DNA of 64,000 bases, from positions 124,001 to 188,000 of the forward strand of contig JAPJBO010000004.1 in the NCBI GenBank assembly GCA_030068145.1, read 5' to 3'. The notes below the pieces were generated by a model. The model saw only the letters and a list, made by a program, of their open reading frames with translations, was not told the DNA's origin and made no database searches. The stretch comes from Diplonema papillatum. Its lineage: Eukaryota > Euglenozoa > Diplonemea > Diplonemida > Diplonemidae. Positions 11,213-20,659 of this stretch are shown in pieces (position 1 is the first letter of the stretch; the number at the start of each line of letters is the position of its first letter). A program made the translations under genes and the position numbers.

Positions 11213-11340
11213 CAGGGGAACGCGTGTCTACCCCACGGAAACGCGCGTCTACCCCAAGAAAACGCGCGTCTACCCCAAGAAAACGCGCGTCTACCCCACG
11301 GAAACGCGCGTCTACCCCACGGAAACACATGTTTAACCCC
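11213..11340 (+). repeat. Minisatellite, 21 bp unit, about 6 copies
   Basis: Tandem units contain CGGAAACGCGCGTCTACCCC. The 21 bp period is a multiple of three, so spurious open frames appear on both strands. Confidence 0.85.
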
Positions 11341-11439
11341 CCGTCTACCCCCCAAACCCCCCGTGACTCGCCAACCCCCCAAGGTAGGAGAAGATGAGCG
11401 ACAATATACGAGGAAAACTCATGAAACGGATGAAGAAAC

Positions 11440-11840
11440 CTTGTAGGACCTCTCCGCCACCCTGTAGGACCTCTCCGCCACCTTGTAGGACCTCTCCGCC
11501 ACCTTGTAGGACCTCTCCGCCACCTTGTAGGACCTCTCCGCCACCTTGTAGGACCTCTCCGCCACCTTGTAGGACCTCTCCGCCACCTTGTAGGACCTCT
11601 CCGCCACCTTGTAGGACCTCTCCGCCACCTTGTAGGACCTCTCCGCCACCTTGTAGGACCTCTCCGCCACCTTGTAGGACCTCTCCGCCACCTTGTAGGA
11701 CCTCTCCGCCACCTTGTAGGACCTCTCCGCCACCTTGTAGGACCTCTCCGCCACCTTGTAGGACCTCTCCGCCACCCTGTAGGACCTCTCCGCCACCTTG
11801 TAGGACCTCTCCGCCACCCTGTAGGACCTCTCCGCCACAT
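11440..11840 (+). repeat. Minisatellite, 21 bp unit, about 19 copies
   Basis: Nearly perfect tandem copies of a unit containing AGGACCTCTCCGCCACC. Only C/T changes distinguish a few units, so homogenisation is recent or continuing. The long frames here (PCRTSPP repeats and its reverse) are products of the period, not genes. Confidence 0.95.
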
Positions 11841-12244
11841 TTCCACCCCTTCAGCCACTAATCAGGGGCGAAATACCCCTATTTACCCCTGTTTACCACT
11901 GTGCTAAGGCTAAAAAAGGCCTACCCGCCTTAATTTCAGCCGAAATGACCTTTCTTCTACTGGATTAGCCTTAAAAATCACCCCCCGCTGCTACTTGGGC
12001 ATCACAAGAAGCTTCCACCATATTCTTTGGTATGCTGCAGCGTGCACCTTTGTGACACACAGGTAAACCCCCGGAAAAAACGACCGTACGCTGTAACGCT
12101 ACGTAGCGGTGATGTGTAACGCTGTGTAACGGTGATGTAACGGTGACGAAATGCTCACAGAGTAGGTGTGAACATACTTTTCAAATCACGACCGGTGGGT
12201 GGGTGGGTGGTGAGTAGAAGGAGGTTTTCATCTCAGCACTACCG

Positions 12245-12945
12245 GCATGACGCATGACGACGAATGTTTGAAGAACTGTTTAGACTTGGAGGTTCAGCGG
12301 AGAAGCAGGTGCTACGCTCCACAAACCCAACCCGCAACGTACCACAAAACTCCCGCATCAACAAATCCACAAGACCAGACTGTAAGAGCCGAACCAAACC
12401 ACCATCGCAAAAAAAGAAAGTGCCGTTTGTGGAAGTCGAGGTGGTCGTTGACGAGGCGATGCAGACACCGCAAAGTGTACCGTATACTGGATGACGCACG
12501 AATGGTTGAAGAAACATTTAGGCTTGGAGGTGCGGCGGGGAAGCGAGGCGCCGCCACTTTGCACCGTCCGGTGCTCTGATACACTTCGCAAATACAACAC
12601 ATCACAACCCCCCGAATCAACAAAACCCCAAGATCCACACCGTAAGCGCCCGAATCAAACCACCATGGCAAAAAAGGAAAATGCCGTTCGTGAAGGTCAA
12701 AGTGGTCGTTGACGAGGCGATGCGGACTCCGCAGAATGGACCGTAAACTGGATGACGCGCAATGACAAATGTTTGAACAAGGGATTAGACGTGGAGGTGC
12801 AGCGGAAGCGAGATGCCGCCACTTTGCACCGCCCGGTGCACTACAGCTCGCAAACCCGACCCGCAACACATCACAAAAACGACCCGAATCAACAAAACCG
12901 TACGAGCCCGAAAAAAAAAGAGAAAATGCCGTTCGTGCGTACGGC
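12245..12945 (+). repeat. Satellite-like tandem repeat, about 240 bp, nearly 3 units
   Basis: Units start near 12245, 12491 and 12750 at a shared GATGACGC. Each contains a TTTGAA/AACA block, a CACTTTGCACC block, an AAACCACCAT or AAAAAAAG block and a GTGGTCGTTGACGAGGCGATG block. Units 1-3 have diverged by substitutions and small indels. I see no coding potential. 12950-13790 also holds nothing I can name beyond a short triplicated GAGCATTTCTTTCAAATCAC near 13330-13390. Confidence 0.8.
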
Positions 12946-13793
12946 TGCGACGAACACGGTTCCAATCCAGTTATTGGGTGGTTGACGGCGGAGCATCCGC
13001 AGCAGCAGCGAAGTCAACCACCGCCACCGTCCACGCGCTGGCGGGGATGAACACGAAACCTTCCGAACCACGGAGAAGAAGAAGAAGGCAGAGGAGAACC
13101 GGGGGTAGTGAAGCAACGAACCCGCGGGGTATCGGCACCAGTCTGTCGTGAGCGTGCCACACCCTGGCAAAGACAAGCACATTTGGCCAGGCGTGCAGGA
13201 GATTACTTGCGCACGTGCCAGGCAAGCACCGGCAGCACAGGTCGCAAGTGCCAGCGAGGTAGCCGCATGGGGACCCCCAGTCCCAAACAGGGAAACTCCC
13301 CGAAACTCCCCGAAACTTGGGTCAGGATCAGGTGGCACGAGCATTTCTTTCAAATCACGAGCATTTCTTTCAAATCACGAGCATTCTCCAGGACACTCAG
13401 GGTGTGCCCAGGAAGTCGGGAATGACCTCCAAAGGGCACGTGAGGGCTCTACTGTGCCTTTGGGCGTCTCCTGCACACTCGGGTGCTTTCTAGAGCTCGT
13501 ATCGACCAATAGACGGGCAAAGAAGCTGCACGACGGTCAGCAGCTTGGCGAACAGAGTCCCGAGGCCGCTTACCTTGCGGTTCAGGGGCTCTCAGGGAGC
13601 TTGCAAATGCTGTTTATTTACTGTGTGAGGGGTTAGAGATGGTGATTTCTGCCACGAAGACGACCAATAATGGGCTTCCGACAGGTTTTCCCTTGGTTGG
13701 GTGTGCAGAAGGCTGGCCTACAGATAAGAATGCTGAAAATTACGTTTTCGGACAAAAAAAGGGCCTAGATGCGCCCCCCTACCTCATCAAGCA

Positions 13794-15876
13794 ATTTTAA
13801 ATGGACCCCCACACTTCGCAGTCTGCCTCATATTGTTCTGCGTTGTCAACAAAAACTCGGAAACTCTTTTCCTTGAGTGGGATGAACACGCAGTCTTTTG
13901 CTCTCTGATCGTTTTGTCACAAACGAATACTCGTGTTCATCGGGCGGCACTTACAGCACGAACCAAGCGCCCACGAGGCTTTAAGCTCATCACGACAATC
14001 GATGCACACGCTCATCAGACTTCCTCAAACGTATCAGGTTACCGCAACGCAAGCACACTAGCCACTTTTACATGCTGCCTGCATCTGTTTTAGTCTTCAC
14101 GATACCGCTGAAGAGAAGGCGTCATTATCACCGTTCATATAGACCGGTTGATGCGAGGGGTTAGTCCCAGGGTATACCAGCCTCTCGACTAGTGCAGGCG
14201 TGACATGCGGCAAGAGGCCTAAAAAGGCACTGCCGAAAATATGACAGCTCGCTGGTGCGTCCAAGAAGGATCTGAAGGTCCGTGTCGCGCGGGGTGGGTC
14301 ACTGGTAGGTCGAATTCCAGAGTCTCTGCCGGACACGCCAACCTTTTCAGTCTCCACTATCTCCCGACACATTCACACCCATCTGAAGCAGAGATGGTTT
14401 TATGCAGTCAAGTAAGAGCTTCGTCCCCTTGTCGGTAGGGTGAAGGCTGTCCTTCATTAGCTCTGTGTGAGTTCGTCATTTGTTTGACATGGCCTTTCGT
14501 CTTCAAGGAAATGAAAGAGAGCTAACCTGCAATTGCGAGCAACACAATACGAGGGGTCGAGAGAACTATTCCCTGCGATATTTGCATTTCAATCAGTAGG
14601 CGTAGTACCCGTTCTCCGGGAGTAAGGGGAGCGATCTTGACAAACAACGTGACGTAACCCCTCCAGCGGCAGTGACGTCGGCAGTAGTGGGGCTGACTAC
14701 AAATAAAACGAAGCAAGGACGACGAGGGGCTTGATGTATCCACACCTTCGTTGATCTTTCGGTCGTCAACGACCAGGAACACGTCGACGCAGGAGACGAA
14801 GTCGACGGAGTCGTCTTCGTCGTACTGCAGGGAGAGCTGCTTGTTCGCGGTCAGAATAGCCGTTGTGTACACGTCATTTGGCCACGCGAAAGACGACGGC
14901 TGATAGGAGGGACCACGGGGGAGGAGACCGACGACTATTATGCGTGCTCCCGGCGCCATGTACGATTTCAAAGTGTCGACGGTGCTTTGAACCCGCGCCG
15001 CCAGCTCATCTGCGATGCTAAGCGCTTCGCCATGGGGAACAAACGGTGTCCTCGGGTCTTTCCAACCGCCGACGGTTCGGCTGACGAGCAGGCTGAGGTC
15101 GTTGGTGCCGATGTGCAGGACCACCGCACGTGCCTTCCGTAGGGCTACTCCTTCACCGGCCGCCAGGCGATATTTCACATGCGCGGTCTGGTCGCCGGAG
15201 ATAGCTAAGACCAGCGTTTTTAGCCTGCTGAAGAAATGCCCGAATACTTCGGGGATCCCGGCACACTGGTACTCCGGGCATTCCCTGTGCGAAGGTTGGG
15301 TTGTATTATACATTGTTCGTATGCGAGGCTTTATTGCAAGACATTATTTGGCGCACATAGAACTCGTACGAAGCAAGACATGTGGTACAGTCAGGTGTGC
15401 ATACTGCGAGCCGACGTTGCTGCCTCGGAATGCTTCGGTTATAGAATCGCCGACGAAGACGACATCACTGCCATTGGCAGCGCCTTGCGCTTCTTGTAGG
15501 AGGACGGACTGGAACGAGCGGTATTTTCTGTCACGTCCGCAGCCGTGGCATTTGGGGAATGGGTTCGAGTCGTGCATCATGTACACCACCAGCAGGCACG
15601 CAGTAGCTACTACCAGCACCCGCTTGTAGCGTAGCGACACGAGTCTGCTCGCCGCCGACATCATCTTGCGTAAAGTGGGCGCTCCCCGAAGCCGCCCTCA
15701 TCCGCCCTCCTGTGACTTCAATTTGCTGGGGGAAAAATGTTTCTTGGGTTTGAAGAGCGCGTGGTGCTTGCACCACTGAGGCCAGGCTGTTTAACCGCGG
15801 ATTTAGTGAAGGATTGTTCAGGAAACGGTCGTGAGCGAAACCCGACCAGGCAACGACCATTTCACTGTCTTCTTTG
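13794..15876 (+). repeat. Segmental duplication, left copy
   Basis: Homologous to 23609-25436 at roughly 90 percent or better by eye, from a shared CAATTTTAAATGGACCCCC to ACTGTCTTCTTTG. Homology resumes after the nested insertion, at 20545-20606 (GTGATGC through CGCCCACGTGAGCACTGTTAAG), against 25437-25472. This copy has about 210 extra bp at 14107-14320 that the right copy lacks. Confidence 0.85.
14347..15664 (-). CDS. SGNH hydrolase-like type II membrane protein, copy A (3 exons)
   Basis: Minus-strand splice: exon 1 starts 15664 (ATG). Exon 2 ends 14746 at a GTGTGG donor. Exon 3 is 14462-14347, stop TGA. Phase at the last intron is 1. The first intron has two possible borders: 15389/15265 (phase 0) or 15357/15284 (phase 2). 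The first gives 303 aa. Residues 15-30 form a signal-anchor. GDSITE carries the nucleophile Ser74. AISGDQTAHVKYRL supplies the oxyanion Gly region, HIGTNDL is the block III Asn, and KDSLHPTDKG in exon 3 gives the Asp-x-x-His pair. All catalytic blocks are therefore present, though split by introns. The layout resembles GDSL esterases of the PAF-acetylhydrolase type. Substrate is unknown; the protein is probably lumenal or extracellular. Confidence 0.72.
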
Positions 15877-15961
15877 TTCGAGACTGGAGGTCCTATGAAC
15901 ATGCAATGTGAATGGCCTCTATTCCAACCCGGCTTTTGTCTATGAAAAACTGTATTGTTTT

Positions 15962-16091
15962 CGTAATAACAATTAATTGTAAACACGAAAGAGAACGCTG
16001 GCAGCGTGTTTGGGAGAAGTTTAGCCTACCGATCATATTCACTCACTACCACTCACTAACAGGCTAAACCTCCCCCGGCACGTACAAACAA
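15962..16091 (+). repeat. Split direct repeat A1 of the YR retroelement
   Basis: Nearly identical to 19745-19874. It contains an inverted pair, GTTTAGCCT and AGGCTAAAC, about 33 bp apart, and a short AACGCTGGCAGCGT hairpin. These may be structural or promoter parts of the element RNA. Confidence 0.85.
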
Positions 16092-16095
16092 AAAC

Positions 16096-17076
16096 ATGGC
16101 ACTAACTCGGACTGACATCCTCGAGGGAGAAGTCGAATGGGGTGCTATCCCCGTCGTGAAACTCCCCCGCGGGGAGGATTACGATGAAGCGGAGAGCGAA
16201 TGCATATTCGCGACGTGCAGCATTGCACACAGGCCGGACACCTCGTCGAGGTGTGCTTCTTGCGGTTGCATCGCATCTGCAGGATGCGTAACCAAGAAGT
16301 TGGGACCGGACGCTGCGAGCTTCTTGGAAAGCATTAAGGACGACAACTGGAGCTGTCCAGTCTGTTGCTGCCTTGCTGACCGAAACAAGCACGCAGCCAT
16401 GGCCGACGACCTCGAGGGCCCAATCGAGTTCCCGAGGCTGTTTCCTCAGCCGGGGCAGGATGAGGACGAGGGCGGAGCCCTACAGGCGGTCCTGGAGAAT
16501 CTTCCAGATGGACCCTGGAAGGCGCCCTTTTCTCTCCTTTTGCACCAGCTCACAGGCACTCAGTCTGAGCTGTCGAAACTCAAGGCAGATGCTGCCCGAG
16601 ACCGCCAGGAGGCAGAGGCTGCTGAGAATGCCGAAGTAGACGCGCGACGAGTCCAGACGTGGGCCCCCTTGCTGAAGACTTCGGGGGGCCGGCTCTCCCT
16701 ACGCAATGACCTCACCCGTCGGTTTGGCGAGGCGTTAGAGGTGAACGAGGCGGGGCAGGCGTACCGGCATGAGCTGAGGTCGTCTTACGACTCTCTGTGG
16801 GCTCTTCTGCCTGTTGCTCACAACAACCCTCCCGTGCTTCAGGCCATGCAGGCCACCATCGTCCGGATGGAGTCGAACCGCCTTCGGTTCAGAACTGGTG
16901 GCTCCGGCGAGTCCTCCTCGCTCTATGAGGGCAGGGCCCGAAAGGTGAAGTTCGGGGGAATGGACGACCGGTGGGCCACCAATCTCCAGAATGCCTTATT
17001 GCAGGTAAAGACCCCGCAGTCGCCAAAAAACGAGGTGGAGAAGGAGAACCGTGTAAAGAAGGCGAAAAGGGGGTGA
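16096..17076 (+). CDS. YR retroelement ORF1, gag-like with PHD-type zinc cluster
   Basis: 326 aa from ATG to TGA, starting directly after A1. Residues 35-95 hold a Cys/His cluster that ends DDNWSCPVCC, the W-x-C-x2-C signature of PHD fingers. A helical coiled stretch (SELSKLKADAARDRQEAEAA) follows at about 155-180, then a Gly/Ser-rich and basic C-terminus (ENRVKKAKRG). Its position suggests the particle or RNA-binding protein. A PHD-like module could also tether the element to chromatin, which is inference. The start ATG is the first after the repeat. Confidence 0.72.
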   Translation: MALTRTDILEGEVEWGAIPVVKLPRGEDYDEAESECIFATCSIAHRPDTSSRCASCGCIASAGCVTKKLGPDAASFLESIKDDNWSCPVCCCLADRNKHAAMADDLEGPIEFPRLFPQPGQDEDEGGALQAVLENLPDGPWKAPFSLLLHQLTGTQSELSKLKADAARDRQEAEAAENAEVDARRVQTWAPLLKTSGGRLSLRNDLTRRFGEALEVNEAGQAYRHELRSSYDSLWALLPVAHNNPPVLQAMQATIVRMESNRLRFRTGGSGESSSLYEGRARKVKFGGMDDRWATNLQNALLQVKTPQSPKNEVEKENRVKKAKRG

Positions 17077-17310
17077 CTCAACCTACCTGCTCCGACCCGC
17101 TACCGGCTTCCACTCCCAGCTTCAAATTCCCGAAAACGGGAACAGATTTCTGCCGACGAGATACCTTATCTCCACCGGAGAGTTCTGGAAAGAGCTTCGC
17201 AGTGCTATGCGAACTCAGCTGCGCTCTCCAGTGTACAGACACGCAGCGAGGCTTTCGCCTCTCTGGTCAGAAGGAGCCATCCTCACCTGCCCGAGGACCA
17301 CATCTTCCTC

Positions 17311-18012
17311 ATGTGGCTCCAGCTGAAGCTGGAAAAGGGAGAGCTCCAGACGCAGTCCGCCCGGCAGTACATGACGTATCGTCGGATGCTCGCAATCGAC
17401 CCGACGGCTGCGTTCCGAAGAACTCTGAGCCGCGAGCTAAGAGAGTACGAACGCAGGGCTCGTACGTCTCGCACATTGGTGGGCAACCAGCAGGTGGAGG
17501 AAGCGGTCCGCGAGATGTCCGGGCTCTATCGCGCCGCCCTGGCGACGCAATGGAGTCTCGGGGCTCGACTGATCGACCTGATCCGGCTCGAAACGAAGCA
17601 CATCCTGTTGTGCCCTCGAGACCAGAACCTTGTGTTGGTAATGCTGGTCAACGGGAAGACGGATCAGAGCGGTCGCGGACAGCCTTTGTTGCTGCAAAGG
17701 ACGGGAAGGTTCGTCAGGTGGATGCTGGATTGGTGGAACGCCCGTTTGCAGCTGGGCAAAAAGTACATGTTCTACCCCGACCTTCGGACCACTCGGTACA
17801 ACATGGTCCTGCGAGCTCGACTCGATCTGACGTCGCACGGCCTTCGGCATTCGGCGTTGACGTGGGTGGCTCGCTTCTCGGAATTGGGGGAGCAGGCGGC
17901 ACAGGTGGTGGGTCGCCACAAGAGTGTGGAAACGACGCGCCAGTACATCCCTCATCACTTGTGGGGGGCTGCCCAGGATTCTGCTGCTCCGCTGAGCCTA
18001 CTTCAAAAGTGA
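17311..18012 (+). CDS. Tyrosine recombinase of the retroelement
   Basis: At least 233 aa. An N-terminal SAM-like helical region is followed by the catalytic domain. It shows the first Arg in GARLIDLIRL, H-x-x-R in HGLRHSALTW, the GRHK box and the nucleophile Tyr in ETTRQYI. All tetrad members expected for a phage-integrase-type strand-transfer enzyme are visible. The frame is open upstream of the first ATG (reading HLPEDHIFL), so translation may begin earlier or by frameshift from ORF1. It would join circular element DNA to a short matching target, which explains the missing target duplication. Confidence 0.85.
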   Translation: MWLQLKLEKGELQTQSARQYMTYRRMLAIDPTAAFRRTLSRELREYERRARTSRTLVGNQQVEEAVREMSGLYRAALATQWSLGARLIDLIRLETKHILLCPRDQNLVLVMLVNGKTDQSGRGQPLLLQRTGRFVRWMLDWWNARLQLGKKYMFYPDLRTTRYNMVLRARLDLTSHGLRHSALTWVARFSELGEQAAQVVGRHKSVETTRQYIPHHLWGAAQDSAAPLSLLQK

Positions 18013-19832
18013 AGTGCCTGATCCACTCGGGTACCGAATGCCCCCTGGACACCCCTCCTACCGAGGTAGACGAACCCACGGTGACATGGCCGGTGACGCT
18101 GAAGGACTTCGCAGGCCCCTACGACTACGCCGAGACTTGGCTCAGTCAGGACCAAGAGCTGCCGAAGCCGAAGACAAGCACATGCTACACTGGGGTCGTG
18201 GCTCCAGCATTGTGCTCCACGGTGAACGTGGAAAAGCTTGTATCGGACCTCCCGGCGCTGAAGCCCAACTTCGAGTGGGTCCAAGAAGCCAAGATTCGTT
18301 CCCTGATAGGTAGTGGCCGGCCTACCGTTCCGGGTCCGGCGAACAAGAAACTCTCACCTCACGTGTCTCGCTTACTCAACCTCGGCATCGTTGAGAAAGT
18401 TCGTAGGAAGGAGACGGGAAGATGGTGTCACTCCGCCTTCTGTGTCGAAAAGTCTAAAAAGGGACAACTTCGGTTCATTCTGGCATGCACCGGCGTGAAC
18501 GCGGCGACTGCTCACACCCCATGCCCGCCATGCAAACTGCCTTCCTACCCATCGATGATTGAAAAAATGATGGGTTTCGATTACTTGGCGGAATATGACT
18601 TTAAGTCATTTTTCTTCCAGTTTCCACTGAATGAACAGGTTCGACGCTACTTCTGTTTCCGGGTGGACAACAAGATTTACCGATTGAAGGTCTTGCCGAT
18701 GGGATACCGGGGCGCCCCTCAGTTGGCTCAGGCAGTGTCCGAGTTGATTGCACAGCTCGCCACGAAGGGTCACCAAGCAGAGTCGGATAGCTTCGCTTGG
18801 ATCGACAACTGTTTTTTCCTAAGCAACGACCAAGTCGTTCTGGGAAGGATTCGTAACAGGTTTGAGGAACTGTGTTCCGATTACGGGATTGTAATTGGGG
18901 AGAAGAAGGTGCCTTCTTCCGTCTTCATAACGCTCGGCTTGCAGGTTAACCTGAGCGACAAGAAGTGGCGCTTGGATCCCTCGTGGGTTGAGAAGGTCAT
19001 AGGACCGGCCAAGAGACTCTTGCTCGCCCCAGGTGCTCCGCTACGGTCGTGGTGGCGGCTCGCAGGGTGTCTCATCTGGAGACAGCATGTGTTGAGACTG
19101 CCGTTTGCCGATCTGCTGCAGCTGCTGCACTGGATGTCGGGCATCACCCGAAACGGTAACCTTAGAGATAGCGAATTTTGGCGAAGCTGGAAGACATTGG
19201 ATGGGGAGCTTCTTCGCCTCCTTCGTCAGACGGTGCACCACTTGGAGGAAAATGCTTTCGTATTCTGGCAGGCACTCCCTGCAGACAAGGCTTACGGCTT
19301 TTCGGATGCGAGTGGTGTCGGTTGGGCCTACATTGACGGCCAAGCACACTACGGAATCTTCCCGAGATGTTTGGCTTTGTCTCCAATTTATCTGAAGGAG
19401 CTGTACGCTCTATTCATGATGGTTCGGGGTCAGCCCCAGGAGAACACCCTACTGGTGGTGGGAGTCGACAACAGGGCCGTAATAGGCATTGTGCGGAAAG
19501 GGTACTCCCTAAAGTACGCTGCGATACCCTGGTTGAAAGCGTTACAAGACACCTTGAAGAGACAGGGGAACCAGCTGAAGCTCTTTTTTGTTCCGACGAA
19601 GAGCATGCCAGCGGATGCATACGCGTCTTCCAATCCAACGAAAGTATTGGAAAGAACTCTGCACGACGCTGTAAAAGACTCTCAGGAGAGACACCTACTA
19701 CAAGGGGCCGGCACGTACAAACAAACATCGCGCCTATTCTTTTTCGTAATAACAACTAATTGTAAACACGAAAGAGAACGCTGGCAGCGTGTTTGGGAGA
19801 AGTTTAGCCTACCGATCATATTCACTCACTAG
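18000..19832 (+). CDS. Reverse transcriptase-RNase H of the YR retroelement
   Basis: Recognisable protein begins near 18000 (KVKCLIHSG) and ends at 19832, about 610 aa. RT blocks: LAEYDFKSFFFQFPL with motif A Asp, LPMGYRGAPQLAQ (motif B), and SFAWIDNCFFL at the motif C position. There the usual Y-x-D-D is W-I-D-N, so the second Asp is missing. RNase H: YGFSDASGVGWAYI, the Glu in LKELYALF, the Asp in VVGVDNRAVIGIV and SMPADAYAS give a full acidic set. The frame stays open back to 16971, overlapping all of the YR gene. The last 35 residues are encoded by A2, so the native end may be slightly earlier. Confidence 0.85.
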   Translation, partial: TSKVKCLIHSGTECPLDTPPTEVDEPTVTWPVTLKDFAGPYDYAETWLSQDQELPKPKTSTCYTGVVAPALCSTVNVEKLVSDLPALKPNFEWVQEAKIRSLIGSGRPTVPGPANKKLSPHVSRLLNLGIVEKVRRKETGRWCHSAFCVEKSKKGQLRFILACTGVNAATAHTPCPPCKLPSYPSMIEKMMGFDYLAEYDFKSFFFQFPLNEQVRRYFCFRVDNKIYRLKVLPMGYRGAPQLAQAVSELIAQLATKGHQAESDSFAWIDNCFFLSNDQVVLGRIRNRFEELCSDYGIVIGEKKVPSSVFITLGLQVNLSDKKWRLDPSWVEKVIGPAKRLLLAPGAPLRSWWRLAGCLIWRQHVLRLPFADLLQLLHWMSGITRNGNLRDSEFWRSWKTLDGELLRLLRQTVHHLEENAFVFWQALPADKAYGFSDASGVGWAYIDGQAHYGIFPRCLALSPIYLKELYALFMMVRGQPQENTLLVVGVDNRAVIGIVRKGYSLKYAAIPWLKALQDTLKRQGNQLKLFFVPTKSMPADAYASSNPTKVLERTLHDAVKDSQERHLLQGAGTYKQTSRLFFFVITTNCKHERERWQRVWEKFSLPIIFTH

Positions 19833-19895
19833 CACTCACTAACAGGCTAAACCTCCCCCGGCACGTACAAACAAACATCGCGCCTATTCTTTTTT
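19707..19895 (+). repeat. B1-A2-B2 end of the YR retroelement
   Basis: B is the segment CCGGCACGTACAAACAAACA followed by TCGCGCCTATTCTTTTT. It occurs at 19707-19744 and again at 19857-19895, on either side of the A2 copy (19745-19874). This gives the A1 ... B1A2-B2 layout of split direct repeats. Confidence 0.85.
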
Positions 19896-20659
19896 GGACC
19901 AGACAATAGCGCGGAGCAAGCTTTTTTTCCCCCTGCCAAAATGCATATGGGTGGCAGAGTGAGCGGGTGTCGGCCTTGAGGCCGGCATCACACTTTTCCG
20001 GCCGAAGATTGTTTTCGGGGTTTGTTGCGTTTCGGGGTCTAATGTGCCCGAAATTTGCGTTTTTGCGGAGTTTCTCAGTATCTCGCGGTATTGGGTCCCC
20101 CCGGAAAACGGAGTCGGGGGGGTCTTCCCCCCGGGTACTGGCGCCGAACTTGCCATCACAGGCCAAACGTAGTACACGCCGAGCTCAGCATCACCAGAAC
20201 CCGAACTTTGCTTCACCAGAACTTAGCTTCACCAAAACTTAGCTTCGCCCGAACTCAGCTGCGCCAGAACTCAGCTGTGCCCGAACTTTGCTTCACCAGA
20301 ACATAGCCGCCCGAAAGAACTGAGCAACGCGCTGAGCAGTGAGCTTCGTGCGAACTTTGCTTCGCCCGAACTCAGCTGCGCCCTAACTTCGCTTCACCAG
20401 AACTTTGCTTCGCCCGAACTCAGTTGCGCCCGAACTTTGCTTCACCAGAACTTAGCTTCACCCGAACTTTACTGTTTCCCGAACTTTAACTGCTGCCTCC
20501 AGTCTCGCCCCGCGCCGGCCTTTAGCCGAGCGCACGTACTTTTGTGATGCGAATCGAGGTGCTGTCGGAAAACACCGCCCACGTGAGCACTGTTAAGCAT
20601 TGAGTTCTTTTAAGTACATGAACCACATGGATTAGCATGCACTGTGTCGCCGCTTAAGG

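Larger units (their letters stand above)
15962..19895 (+). mobile_element. Tyrosine-recombinase retroelement with split direct repeats
   Basis: About 3.9 kb with coding order gag-like, tyrosine recombinase, RT/RNase H. Ends are split direct repeats. A1 is 15962-16091. B1 (19707-19744) is joined to A2 (19745-19874), and B2 is about 19857-19895. There are no long terminal repeats, integrase or flanking target duplication, as expected for this class. Placing YR before RT differs from typical DIRS elements and matches the order described for kinetoplastid VIPER/TATE-type elements. That affinity is inferred from gene order only. Confidence 0.88.
15877..20544 (+). mobile_element. SINE-like repeat copy 1, split by a YR retroelement
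   Basis: Left part 15877-15961 runs from TTCGAGACTGGAGGTCC to a TGTATTGTTTT. Right part 19896-20544 continues with GGACCAGACAATAGCGCGGAGC and ends GCGCACGTACTTT. The intact order is seen at 49898-50443, 42517-43250 and 45381-46613. It carries an A-box-like GGTGGCAGAGTGAGCGG but has lost the B-box part. It ends in a 16 bp minisatellite (GAACTTTGCTTCGCCC type) at about 20190-20490. The short motif CGAGACTGGAGG near both ends is in inverted orientation. Confidence 0.8.

Noticed and set aside
11202..11861. Long repetitive open frames on both strands
   Set aside because: They follow from a 21 bp period without stops in the unit; the DNA is a minisatellite.
13833..14093. Plus-strand frame shared by both segmental duplicates
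   Set aside because: No recognisable domain, and the second copy shifts frame. Possibly transposase debris but unsupported.
16971..17999. First 340 codons of the RT frame as a separate protein
   Set aside because: They overlap the YR gene, whose motifs are clear, and show no domain. Kept only as a dual-frame observation.
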